Assembly (NCBI GenBank): GCA_000727475.1
Contig: KL647298.1
Location: 684,552-748,551, forward strand
Source: Sarcocystis neurona
Lineage: Eukaryota; Apicomplexa; Conoidasida; Eucoccidiorida; Sarcocystidae
DNA: 64,000 bases
Direction: 5' to 3'
Shown here: piece by piece, positions 10,601 through 20,700 of the stretch
Position numbering within the stretch: position 1 is the stretch's first letter
Layout of the letters: every line of letters begins with the position of its first letter
Notes under the pieces: generated by a model
The model's input: only the letters and a program-made list of their open reading frames with translations
Told to the model about the DNA's origin: nothing
The model's database searches: none
Position numbers and translations under genes: made by a program

Positions 10601-13176
10601 GGGCCCAGGGCAGTGCCCAGCTGCTCAACGCAGCAAAACACTTGCGGCAGCTCCTCTTCTTCGCATGCAGTTAGCTCTACGGAAGACGAGAAAGACCGAC
10701 AGGAGGAAGGGAAAGAAACGCCAGAAGAAAAGCAAGGGCAAGAAAAGGGACATGGATATGTAGAAGAAGAGGAGGAGGTCAAAGACGCCGGGTCCCACTC
10801 TCTGGAAAATGAACACGTACTGGAGGCAGAAAAGAAATTCGGTTTCTCCCCGTCTGCGCATCGTGATGCTGCTGCGGCACATCGCTCGAGGACCGGCGTA
10901 GACGCATGCAGTGCTAAAAAAAGTGCAGCACGAGAGACGCTGCACCACTCTTGTTCTTCTTTTGCACCGTCAGCAGCAGGGGAAAGCGTGGCCTGCCGGA
11001 GAGATGCCGGAGACGGCGCAGCACGAGACGCGACAGCAGAGGGGGTCGTACACGACGACCCCCTGCTGACAAAAGGGAAAACCTCTCGACCAGCAGCGGA
11101 AGCAGCTGCACACCCTGCTGCTGCAGCAGAAATAGAAGTCACACGCGCCTCTAAACCTGCGGCGGGAGAAGGAGCCACTGCTCTTAGCGACGCTCCCATA
11201 GCAGTCGCCCAGAGCGGCTCCTCGTCCTTACAGGGCATGCTGCTGCTTTCGCTTCGCAAACTTTGCTGCTGTGTTAGGACGGCCAAGGGAAGCTCCCCCT
11301 CCTGCTGCTCTATCTCTTTGTCGTCAAGCTGCTGGTGCTGTGTGCGGCGCCTCTCCTCTATCACTACGCTGCCGCAGCTCAAAGAGTCGTCCAGCAGCTG
11401 AGCACACCTGTGCTGCTGCTGCAGGTGCTGCTGCTGCATGCGTTGCTGCTGCGAACCACACAGCTGCTCCTCGTGTGGCTGCAGACAACCTTCCTGCTTC
11501 TCTCTCTTCTTCTTCTCCTCCTCTGCTTCCCTCTTCTCTTGCTCCTCATCTTTACACAGCTGTCGGTGCTCTCCTAACGGATGTTGCACGGCACAGCTAT
11601 CCACTTGCGTCTGCTTCTCTGTGCACGCCTCCTGCTGCTGCGACGGCTGCTGCGGCGTGCCGTCAGGACCCCTCTGCATGCGCTGCCCCTCTTGCTGCTG
11701 TCCGCGAAAAGGATTCTGCTGCCTGTCGGCCTGTGCCCCAGCTGCAGCACCGAGCGATGCCAACGACGCGGGGGGGCAGGAGCAAGTGGACGGCGACATG
11801 GCTGCAGCAGCAACAGCAGCAGGAGCTACCGGCAGCGGCAGGACAGTACCTGCTTCACATGGAGCTTCCCTGCAGGAGCTGCGCCAATGTGCTGCTGAAG
11901 GAGGAGCACCAACGGCGTCGAAGTTTGAATCAAATTGTGCACCTCCTTCCACTGGCTGCTCCTTCATGTTCTCCCCCTCGTACTGCCGACTGACATCGCT
12001 ACTCCTCTCCCTCCTGTTGCTGCTGTTCCTGCACTGCATCTTGCTGCCGCTCTGCGTCTTGCTGCTGCTCTGTGTGTTGCTGCTGCTCTGTGTGTTGCTG
12101 CTGACGCTGAGCTGCCTGTTGCTGCTGCCAGCCCTGTTGCTCTGGCACGCGCCAACGCGTCGACTGTGTCTGCCCATCTCCAAGCGTCTGCTACAGCTTC
12201 TGCTGCTGCAGGCGTTGCTGGTCCTGCTTCTCCTCACGTCGCCGCTGTGACTGCACCTGTGCTCCCGCCTGGTGTTGCAGCTGCGAGTGCGACAACAGCT
12301 TCTGCTGCCGAAGTCTACCCTGCGCGCCGCACGCGTGCTGTCACTGCTGCTGTCGCGACGACTGCTGTACGGAGGTGTCCTCCTACTGCCGCTCCAAGGG
12401 CTGCTGCTGTGCCTGCCGCCATATCTGCCTGCGTCCTTACTTCCGCTGTTGCTGCTGCTGCACTCGCCACTTCTCCGTCCGCTGCTGTCACTGCCTGCTT
12501 GTCTGTTGCTGCTGCTTCCTCTTCGGTGTGACCTCCTGTCGACGGAATATACAGCCGTCGCGCCCCGGCATCCATCAGATGCGGTTATAGATTCAGAAAA
12601 ACTACCCTGCTCCTCCGGCCAGCCCCGCAGCTGCAGCCTTCCCCTCTGCGGCTGCTGCGGCCGCTGGTCTTGCTGTAGGTCCAGCGGTTGCTGCTCCGCC
12701 TCCTCATCCTGCTGCTGTGCTCGCTGCGGTCGCATCTGCTGTAGCTGCTCCTCCTGCTGCGCTGTCTGCTGCTGTCGCTCCTGCTGCTGTGGCTCCTGAT
12801 GCTGCTGCTGTGTGTGCTGCTGCTGCTGCAGCACGTGAAGGGGGCGTGCGCCCGCCGCTATGCGCGGTAATACGCGGCTCAACGAGTCCCTGCTGCTCGT
12901 CAGGAGCGAAGCAACCAGCGAGTGCAGGCGTGCGACTGAAGAGCTGGCCGCCGCATCGTTTCTACCGCTGTCTGCTGCTGCCGCTGCCGCTGCCGCTGCT
13001 TCTGCTGCTGTTCCTCGTGCTGCTGCGGGAGCATCCTCCTTCTCTGTCGATGCGCCGCCCCCACAAACAGCCGCGCCCTCGGCTGCTGCTGCTGCTGGAG
13101 CCCGCTGCCTGCTGCTCCACCCACCAGCATGCGCTGCGGTCGCTGCATGCGGTGGCATCGGCACAAAACTCCTCAT
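1564..13176 (-). CDS. Patatin-like lipase/phospholipase, SDP1/Tgl4 type, 3' end outside window
   Basis: Exons placed, right to left: 13176-7702 (1825 codons), 6476-6328, 5909-5746, 4415-4330, 3391-3228, 1686-1564. Every intron is GT-AG and the junction phases (0,2,1,0,2) agree. The last exon ends in phase 2 at a GTAATT donor, so coding continues left; I found no further exon. Domains: a huge low-complexity N-terminal half (Gln, Ser, Ala and acidic runs), hydrophobic segments near residues 1280 and 1595, a DUF3336-like stretch near 1780-1825 (AETYEEY, DRLTGRERWK), a helical YDYEAVV segment, then the patatin core: LVLSGGASLGLHHFGV, NLLPKVVGGCSAG, CTRTDEEL, GDLTFLEAYRRTGRVLNIS. The family hydrolyses acyl esters of triacylglycerol or phospholipid with a Ser-Asp dyad. 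The Ser (GCSAG) is present; the Asp should lie left of the window. The start is the first in-frame ATG; another is at 13158. An upstream exon cannot be excluded. Family sure, substrate inferred. Confidence 0.9.
1820..2830. repeat. AT-rich (TATATACA)n islands inside a lipase intron
   Basis: Three clusters of interrupted (TA)n and (CATA)n (about 1835-1990, 2195-2340, 2525-2820), separated by ordinary sequence, all within the 1687-3227 intron. Tyr/Ile/His-rich open frames here are products of the repeat. I see no exon among them. Confidence 0.85.
3228..3391 (-). other. Lipase exon with catalytic serine (GCSAG)
   Basis: The exon opens directly with VVGGCSAGAVVAAWLC, where the Ser of G-C-S-A-G is the patatin nucleophile, followed by TRTDEEL, a strong family signature. 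I chose the donor GG|GTGAGA at 3227 over the in-frame GTACTT at 3241 because only the former gives FWNVLTKG joined to YMCDMDVW in phase 2, the spacing seen in this family. Confidence 0.9.
3890..3943. repeat. 15-bp tandem repeat, three copies
   Basis: GGCAGCAAGTCGACA is repeated at 3890, 3905 and 3920 (the third copy has one change), then a partial copy. It sits in the 3392-4329 lipase intron. Confidence 0.9.
4330..4415 (-). other. Lipase exon with oxyanion-hole glycine motif
   Basis: This 86-base exon starts with two bases that complete the Gly codon split by the upstream donor at 5745 and ends in phase 0 at AAAG|GTATGT. It encodes GASLGLHHFGVLEVLL and NGRNLLPK. Joined to its neighbours it gives LVLSGGASLGLHHFGV, the classic patatin glycine-rich loop, followed by the helix leading to the nucleophile elbow. 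A larger minus-strand open frame covers this place in another register and is not coding. Confidence 0.9.
4416..5745. repeat. CAG-rich lipase intron
   Basis: This intron is strongly enriched in CAG/GCA on the plus strand (CTG on the sense strand), giving long Ala/Ser/Gln frames on plus and Leu/Cys frames on minus. None resembles a protein family. Confidence 0.7.
5955..6200. repeat. AT-rich island in a lipase intron
   Basis: Runs of (TA)n and (TACATA)n occupy most of the 418-base intron 5910-6327. The flanking exons 5909-5746 and 6476-6328 are unaffected. Confidence 0.85.
7702..7850 (-). other. DUF3336-like region at the end of lipase exon 1
   Basis: This is the only conserved part of the large first exon. 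It reads EWEFTG, then a run of the form L-x(3)-A-x-TYEEYSRLALIMDRLTG, then RERWKYELE. The same pattern (Leu/Arg, A-x-[TS]-Y-E-E-W, LD-x-L-x-G, WK) precedes the patatin core in plant SDP1 and yeast Tgl3/4/5 lipases. The exon ends exactly after YELE at a GAG|GTAGCT donor, in phase 0, and the next exon begins SSLYDYEAVV, as expected for the family. Confidence 0.85.
8325..9368 (-). other. Two hydrophobic segments in the lipase N-terminal half
   Basis: Around 9250-9355 the lipase frame reads a long hydrophobic run including LALPIFLLIVSILSVEAIF and IGIRVAILV, long enough for one or two membrane passes. Around 8325-8435 a second run includes GMLGRVLASIFLL. Between them lies Pro/Ala/Ser-rich low complexity. 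These suggest membrane or lipid-droplet association (inference). Confidence 0.6.
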
Positions 13177-13239
13177 ACAAACACGCACCTCCCTCTCCCA
13201 CTGCTGCTTCTCCTACGCAAACCCCCATGTATATAGACA

Positions 13240-13670
13240 TTCACACATGCATCCATATATACACATGCGTGATTTCTTACGTATCTCTCTCTCTACATAC
13301 ATATATATATATATCAATGCGTACGTGTGCGAACACAAATTCGACGTATAGACGAGCAGAGCTACTCGGTATTTAGAAGAAAAATGTCAGCAAAGATACA
13401 CTCGCTGTTCCTCAGCAGACCTCTCGCAACGCAGAAGCACTGCTGTTGCTCCTGCTGCTGCTCACACAGGCTCAGAGCCTGCAACGAGAAGTTACGCGCC
13501 TGTGAGAGAGAACTAAACCATACAAATACATACATACAATCTTACATGTGCAAAGAATAGGAGGTGTAAGGTGAAAGAAAGAGGATAATAGATATGATAT
13601 ACCTATTATATATATACATGAGTAAGCTATTACGTACATATATATATATATATATGTGCACCTCTGAGCA
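13240..13670. repeat. AT-rich islands 5' of the lipase start
   Basis: Two (TA)n/(CATA)n clusters, about 13228-13320 and 13590-13660, lie just upstream of the first lipase ATG. I see no clear promoter motif. The 5' untranslated region and transcription start probably fall here (inference). Confidence 0.6.
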
Positions 13671-14350
13671 GAAGTGTGGACTCTGCGATGAGGCGCTGCG
13701 TCCTTGATGTCTCGGCAGTCAGACGTGTAGATCGAAGGAAACATGCAGGTGCATATACACCGGACACGTGATGATGCGCACTACTCTGCTGTGTCCGTAC
13801 ACCAGGAGAACTTCGTCACTGACAAGGCTAGTCCGCTGGAGGTTCGCTGTGTCACACGTCCTTGATTGTGGGTATGAAAGGGACACTGAGTCTTCCCGTT
13901 TCTGGGTGTACGGACACTCCCCCAGACGTCAAAGAAGCTGTACAGACACCCCACAACTGGCAGCCCGTCAAAACAGCTGTGTGCAGCCTCCCCACAGCTG
14001 GCAGCGCTAGCGTCACTTTTAAGCTGTACAGACACCTCACCCTTTATCCTGCGCTTGCGCAGAGTCGGGAACGACTTCAATTTCAACACGCAACTTCGGG
14101 TGTACGTACACTCCGCATGTCAGCGGCACGGGTAGACACCCTGCAACTCACACTGTGGCGCACCTAATGAGCTGTACGTACACCCCGTAGTGGAGTCGCG
14201 CGCACACAACCCACGCGGCCCGGCACAGCACTTGAGGTGCCCACGATCCACAGCTCACCACACACCGGCGCAGAAGTTCTGGTGTACATACGCCCTAAAG
14301 CGCTAAACACGGCGTACGTGCTCCGCTGTACGCGCTCCTGAGATCTAGAC
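13670..14350. other. Spacer with recurring GTGTACGTACAC-like boxes
   Basis: No gene seen. The stretch holds a series of related short boxes: CTGTACAGACACC (about 13951 and 14020), the perfect palindrome GTGTACGTACAC at 14100-14111, CTGTACGTACACC near 14172 and looser variants. They are spaced irregularly, so this is not a simple tandem array. Confidence 0.5.
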
Positions 14351-14480
14351 GTACCCCGACTCATATATATGTATATATATACATAGATATATACACATGC
14401 ATGCATACATACGCGCACACATACATACGCGCATACATACATACATACGTGCGTGCATACGTATCTGCGTCGTTATTAAG
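14350..14480. repeat. (CATA)n / (CATACATACGCGCACA) tract
   Basis: A run of TATATA followed by several CATACATACGCGCACA-type units. It separates the boxed spacer on the left from CAG-rich sequence on the right. Confidence 0.8.
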
Positions 14481-16320
14481 GCACATGGATGCACTTGTAG
14501 CGGCGCCAAGGGAAGGAGGGCATAGGACCAGTGCTGCTGCTGCAGCAGCAGGAGCACGAGAAGAGGAACCCCGAAAGGCAGCAGCGGACGCTCGTAAGTG
14601 CTGCAGCAGCAGCACAGGCAGAAAGGGCGGAGGTTCCTGAGAAGAACACGAAGAAGGGGGAAGGGTAGCAGCAGCAGAGCACACACGTGTCACATATCGT
14701 CTGGTGGGTGGTCGCTAAGATAGAGAGCACCGGAGCAGCGGCACGTGCTCTGTTCTTCGGCGGTGTACAAACACCGCAGCGACGGCTGTCTGCTGCTGCA
14801 GCGTTAGCACCCGCATTCACGTGCGACGTTGTGGAGCTGCAACAGCTGTAGCAGGAACTCCTTCAGATTAATTAAGCTGCTGCAAAGCAGCGATGAGTGG
14901 GCGCACAGAACGCGCAGATGTAACAGCCCCCAGGTGCAAGAACTGTTATCGTAGGCTATCAAGCAACACAAGCAGCAGACGGGCAGCAGCAGCAGGACCA
15001 TGACGGAAGGACCAGCAGCACTGGTAGCGGTAGTAAACAGCTTCAGGAGCAACAAGGCGGCAGCACAAGCAGCCGCTGCGCTGCGAGTGACAGCAGCGTT
15101 GAGACGACGCAAAGAGTGGGCAGTATCGAAGGACGAGTGGTCGCATACGCGGGAGGCCGGGGCGAAGGGCAGGAGCACGCAGTGCAACAACGCCGCGGGC
15201 GCCGCACGAGAGAGAGCGGTGCGCGTAGACCAGAACGAGTAACAGATGAGCTAGCAGCAGAAACTCCACCAGCGGCAGCAGCAGGGTGAAAAAGGGTCTC
15301 CGCAGACGTAGAAGCGAATAAGCAGCAGCGGGAGCGGCAAACAGTCGAAAGGCGGTGCAGCAAGAGTTGTCTAAGAGGCGCAAAGCATGTAGAGAAGAGA
15401 AGCTGCTAGCAACAAACTACGTCGCGGTGCCTCCTCACACAGAGGCCACTGCGTGAAGAAGATAGCAGTTCCTGGGGCAAGCAACACATCCCTCTGCTGC
15501 TGCGGTGATCAGTGACTGCGCCATGACGGGCATACAAAGAACGAAAGATCCACGAGCAGAAAGCACGCCGCTAGCAGCAAATACGAACGACCTCTCAGTC
15601 GTTGTCGTGACGCTGCGGTGGTCCTTGCTGCTGCGCTACGCGTCTCTCCACACGGGTGCACCAGTGGCCGCACAAACAGCCACAACAGCACGAGTCAACC
15701 TGGCGTACGCAGGAGCAATAGCCGCCGCAACCGCAGCAGCAATAGCCGCCGCAACCGCAGCAGCAATAGCCGCCGCAACTGCAGCAGCAGCAGCACTAGC
15801 ACCAGCAACCACCGCAGTGCCTGTAGCAAACGTAGCTGCAGCAGGAGCAGCAACACCAGCACCAGCAGCGGCAATCGCAGCAGGCACCGGCAATCGCAGC
15901 AGCAGCAGTCGCAGCAGCAGCAGCAGCGATCGCAGCAGCAGCAGCAGCAATCGCAGCAGCAGTAGCACCAATACGACGAGCAGGACAGCAGCCAGCTATT
16001 GAAAAGATACTGGCAGATGCAGCAGCAGCATGCCGAAGTGCTGCAGCAGCACGTGCAGCGCCGGGTAGCAGCAGCACGGCGCCGTAATTGGCGCGTTGTG
16101 CGACAGCAAAAGGAGGAGCCCTACGAGGAACACCGGCTGGTGAAAAGAGGAGGATATTCACGTAGGGATTCTATCACTACCAGCTGCTCCAGCAGCGGCA
16201 CCGAACCGCGAGCAGTGCCACATCGCAGGAAGTTCTGCACCTGCGACAGCAACGTCTCTGCTCAAAGCAACATGAGTACGCAACGGGCTCTATGTACAAT
16301 TATATAGATGTGTATACCTA
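14480..16320. other. CAG-rich spacer without a recognised gene
   Basis: Open frames on both strands are Ala/Ser/Gln (plus) or Leu/Cys (minus) and reflect the CAG bias. The 165-codon plus frame at 15505-16002 is mostly Ala- and Ser-repeat and matches nothing I know. I cannot exclude that part of it is an exon. Confidence 0.5.
15715..15786. repeat. 24-bp tandem repeat, three copies
   Basis: Three near-perfect copies of a 24-base unit starting GCAATAGCCGCCGC, at 15715, 15739 and 15763. The plus frame gives IAAATAAA periodicity. CAG-rich sequence follows to about 15970. Confidence 0.9.
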
Positions 16321-16414
16321 GCCTCCACGACAAGTTTGATTTTTGCGGACGTAAACCTTTAGCCTAAAGGAGTCCCGATGTAGACAGTAGTCTGTCTTGA
16401 CCTCCAGGAGGTCC

Positions 16415-16500
16415 TGAAGACTTGCCAGGGGCAATGAAGATTTGCCGGGGAGTAATGAAGATTTGCCGGGGTTCGTGAAAATTTGCCAGGGTTCGTGAAG
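16415..16500. repeat. 20-21-bp tandem repeat, four copies
   Basis: Units TGAAGATTTGCCGGGG plus 4-5 variable bases start at 16415, 16435, 16456 and 16476. It contains neither CAG nor TGCATGC, unlike most repeats here. On the minus strand one open frame gives a 7-residue periodicity (HEPRQIF, ITPRQIF), but that frame has no ATG. Confidence 0.9.
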
Positions 16501-16719
16501 ACCGATGTCCCCTCGGCATATTACGCGAAACGCTTCCGCAACTTCTCCTGTTCTTTGCCCATGTTATGTGTGTGAAGGATAGACAGACAGAAACGACCGT
16601 CCGTGGGGAGACTTTCTGCCGTGTAGAGAGAGCTACATCGGCGCAGGTACAAAAATTGAAGGTGCTACCACCGGTCAACGCACAAGATTTCCTGTAAAGC
16701 TGCTAGCTTCTTCAACAGA

Positions 16720-17720
16720 GAACGAATATGAGGAATACTCCAGCCCCCACGATCCAGCCGGTGCGCGTGGTGCTGCTGCACCTTTTGCTCTTGCTACTGC
16801 GCCCGTCGCTTTCGCCTTTTGTCTGCTGCTGCTTGTGATGCTGCTCCTCGTGTTATCTGTAGCGCAGCTGGCTGCTGCCTCCGCTGTTAAGGCTGCTTCG
16901 TCTCAAGCCGCTGCTATTGGCCGTGTTGTTGCCTCTGCTCCTGTTTACTGCTGCTGCTGTGGCTGCTTCGTCTTGCGATGTCCGGCTGTTGTGTGTGTTG
17001 CTGCTCCTGTTGTTCTGGCCCTGCCTGCTGCGGCCAGTGCCACTGCTGGGGTTGCTCCATGCTGAGATGTGGATGCTGTATGCGGCCGTGCCTGCCGCCA
17101 CTGCGCTGTTGCTGCTTCGTATTGTGTTGCTGCTGCTGTATGTGTCGCTGCCTCTGCCGCTGTTTTGGCCGTCTCTCGCCCATCTACGGCTCCTCTGGCA
17201 GCGGCTTCTTCTTCTGTTGCTGGAGCTGTTTGTGTATGGCCGCTAGTGCTGCGTGGGACCGTGCTCACAACCCACCTACGGGTTTGGTGCCTCCTCACGT
17301 ACTGCTCGACACAGCGTGGCCAACGTTCTTACCAGTTCCTCTGCTGCAGCTGCGTCCCCTGTGTGGACCTCGCTGGTGCTGGCGCTGCAGAGGCGACTGG
17401 TCTGACTGCTGCGGCAGCGTAGGGCTAATGGTGTCGCTGCTGTTATTTAAGGGGTCACACTCTCCTGAGAATGCCCCGCCCGACTCATCTGCCGCCGTCG
17501 GTGCTTCAAAGTCGCTTATGGCCCGTGCTACTGCTGTTGCTACAGCTGCTCTCTTGCTGCTGCTGCTGCCACTCCGTCCTACTCCTGCTTTTGTTCGTGA
17601 TGCACCGCATCGTACTTCCTCTGCTACTGCCAAACGCAGCTGCGACTGCTCCTTCAATGTAAGGGGCGGTCCGGGAAGGCTTTTTGCTCTCCACGTCGCG
17701 TCCTTGCAACTCTAAAGTGC
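16720..17720. repeat. CTG-rich tract
   Basis: About 1 kb dominated by CTG/TGC on the plus strand, producing Leu- and Cys-rich plus frames and Gln/Ala/Ser-rich minus frames. The minus frame at 17657-17295 is more diverse in composition but unrecognised. No gene called. Confidence 0.7.
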
Positions 17721-20700
17721 TGCTGCTGCAGCTGCTACATGAAAAGCCGCCTCCTGCCTCTCTAGTAGAGAACGCAGCAGTACACCTGGACACTGACTCT
17801 GGTCCGTGCCATGCCGCATGGGGTGTATGTGCACTGCCGGGAACCTCAAGTTCGGTAGGATCCTCTTCACTCTTGTACAGTAGATTACATTCGCTATCGG
17901 CAAGGCGTTCTGGATTATACGTGGGTATAATATACGGCAGACCTGAACAGACGCACTACGCACTGTCTTTGTCATTCGTGCATACGCGGTACCTCACGTT
18001 GTGCGTGGGTTTTAAAGTTCCACACAAACCTGTACTGGGCTATACACCGTACAGCTACAAGGTGATACATCGGTGTCTACGAGTCTTTCCCGTGAACGTA
18101 GATCGCGCGTACAAAAATGTAGCTCTCCTTGTAACTCTAGCGCACGGAAAACTGCTTATGGAGTCCTTCATGTACACCTGTCCGCGTGTAAACATTACGG
18201 TATGAAAAGTATGTGTATTCATCTATGTAGATATCTAAATGTAGGATCTTACAGAGAGGAGTTCACGCACGAAAGTGACAGCATGTCTCTCTGGCAGAAT
18301 GTGCGCAGGGAGAGATATTCCGAAAAGTGCAGATGAGACGCACCAGGTCCTCTGCTTGATGCAACTACTTCCACCCACACAGTCGTGCTGACAGAGGTCT
18401 ATATACCGGTAGACGTACGAAGGTGATCAGATATACTTGTGTGCACATCTATGGTGATGTGCAAATAGACATATACATATATATATATGTACGTGTGCAT
18501 GCATCTATTAGCGTATCAATACACGTCAGCATGGATCTTACGCTAGTCGGAGGCAGTCACGGCACGTGTGCAGTAGTAGCAGCTCCGTGTAGGCGCGTGT
18601 GAAAGATGTTGACGTGAGCGCGCGTTTTTTGGCACAGGGAATATGTCGACGTTCGAGAGATCAATTTATGATAGAAATAAGGCACCCCCTGCGTGAAAAC
18701 GCATCTGCTGGGGAAAACCCTGCCCAGATGATATACAGACATGCTTATATACATGTGTTCCTGTGGGCACCCGTGTACGGAGACGTAGAGAAGCGAAAAT
18801 TGTCGAGCTACGCACGCACGTAACTCGCTTCCGGTCAAAAACCTCGTAGCCGCGCAGCAGCCTGCCTCTCTCCCGACGCCATACATGGCGGCAACGTCGA
18901 TGATGATGGAGCTCCTGTACACGGCAGAAACGCCTGCCGTCGTATAGCAGCTTCGGTACACTCCCTGTCTCTCGCTCTTTCGTGGGAAGCAGCTCCCGCT
19001 GTAGCACGAGCGCTGCAGTAGTCACCCTGAGGGCAAGCTACGGAATGCACGCGGGGAGAGTACCCTCTAATCTCTCTCTCTTACCGCAGCAGAAATGCAT
19101 AGACGAAGAAAACTGCTGTCTGGGTTAAACTGTCGCGTCGCTTTGTGTACACGAGAAACACTTTCTTCATGGAAAATTTCCCCTACGAAGATGCAGGTGC
19201 CTTTTTGCTGTCAACTAACTCCCGCACGCGTTTGAGGAGATCAGGCCACTGTCGCTCAGGATGTTACGCCTGCACAAAGGAAAGGTGCGCGTCTGCCTGG
19301 AGCCCGTGGAGGTGTTTATGGGAAGGGTGTTTCTCTTCGTGTCTTGTGTCGCTCCGTGTGCACGTGGCTAGCGTTGCCTCACCAGGTCAGCTAACCCGAA
19401 GAAAACACGTATTTCTCGCTGCTCCGATGCATCCACACAAAACACATTCTGTGCATTGAAGTGACAACGCCGTCATCACGCGAGAGCGGCTGGACACACG
19501 CCAGCGCCTCAGGAAGTAACCTTCAACTAAAATCCGAACTGTGAACACGCGGCGAAGGCACGCGTGTGCGTGTACGCACCAGCGCTTGCGGTGGCGCGTG
19601 GATGAGCGTGAACGACAGGGTCTGTGTGCATGCAGGAGGTAGAGTGTGTGAACGGATGCGCCACATTTGCGCGTCGGTATGAAACGCGCACGAAAGGTAC
19701 ACACACACACACATTCATACAGCAGTCCCTCAACCGCGGAAAAGCGGCATCCCTATGAGAAAATCCAGACGTCAGCGCGCCTGCCGCACATGCATGTGGT
19801 GCACGTCGTGAGCGGGCGTGCGCCGCATGGGCTGGCGTGTGCGTACAGCCGCTGGGGCTCGTCTATTGAGGATCTCGGGTGGAGCTACGACAACCACGTA
19901 CTTGATTTGCTTGTCTTCCCCACATAAGCCTACGCATAGGCCCGTGTATTACGCATGCAGCCTTGCATGGTGCGTCCGTATATCCCTGGTCACTCGTGTA
20001 GCGCGAGCTCATCCGTTTTCGGCTGGATACTGCGAACGAAGCAAAGAGTTCATCCCCTGAGTCAGATGGGCTCTTCTATTAAACACAACCTCAGGAGAGC
20101 AATTAATCAAGCTACTTGGGTGTCTACTGCATGTAAACACGCAGCGGCGTCCTCACAGTTCTAGTGCTGGCTCCTGCATTAGCCTGCTGCCCGCTTAGCC
20201 GGCGGTCAAGACGCATCGCTAGACGTTTCCTTATCCCTCACCGGAGGTGCGACTTCGTTTCCTCGAGTGTTTGCATGCCACATACGTGAGCAAGAAACAC
20301 CGCTTCGCAGTCGTCCCTCCACCGCACGCGTGCGATTATGCGTACTGCGTTTTTGAGGAAAGAATGGAAAGTGCATGTGGGCAGCGGATGAGTCCTGACG
20401 TGGAAGGAAGCGGCGTTGACGCTCCGCATATGCGTGCGTGAGGCGGGTTCGGCTGGCAAGAAGTGTACTTGCACGCAGCGAACATATCTATGTATACACG
20501 TATAAGCCTGTCTGCAGCCCTAGTTGACGGGTGCCGAGGTACTGTACACGGTATGTCTGCGGAACTCTCTTTCACATGAGGTGTATTTAGCAGGATAAGG
20601 CAAGAGAGAGATCCAAAATTTGTCGCTGTGCGTAGAGGACGGTCTGTGGAAACGCAATATCCAGCGCGACCCCCTATGTCTGTGCAGAGACGGCAAAAGC

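Noticed and set aside
9755..11401. 548-codon open frame on the plus strand
   Set aside because: It is antisense to the first lipase exon and consists of Ser/Ala/Glu runs caused by the CTG/CAG bias. The minus frame is continuous with conserved lipase sequence; this one has no family feature.
14280..14310. Telomere-like CCCTAAA pieces
   Set aside because: Only isolated near-matches (CCCTAAAG). No tandem TTTAGGG array anywhere, so not a chromosome end.
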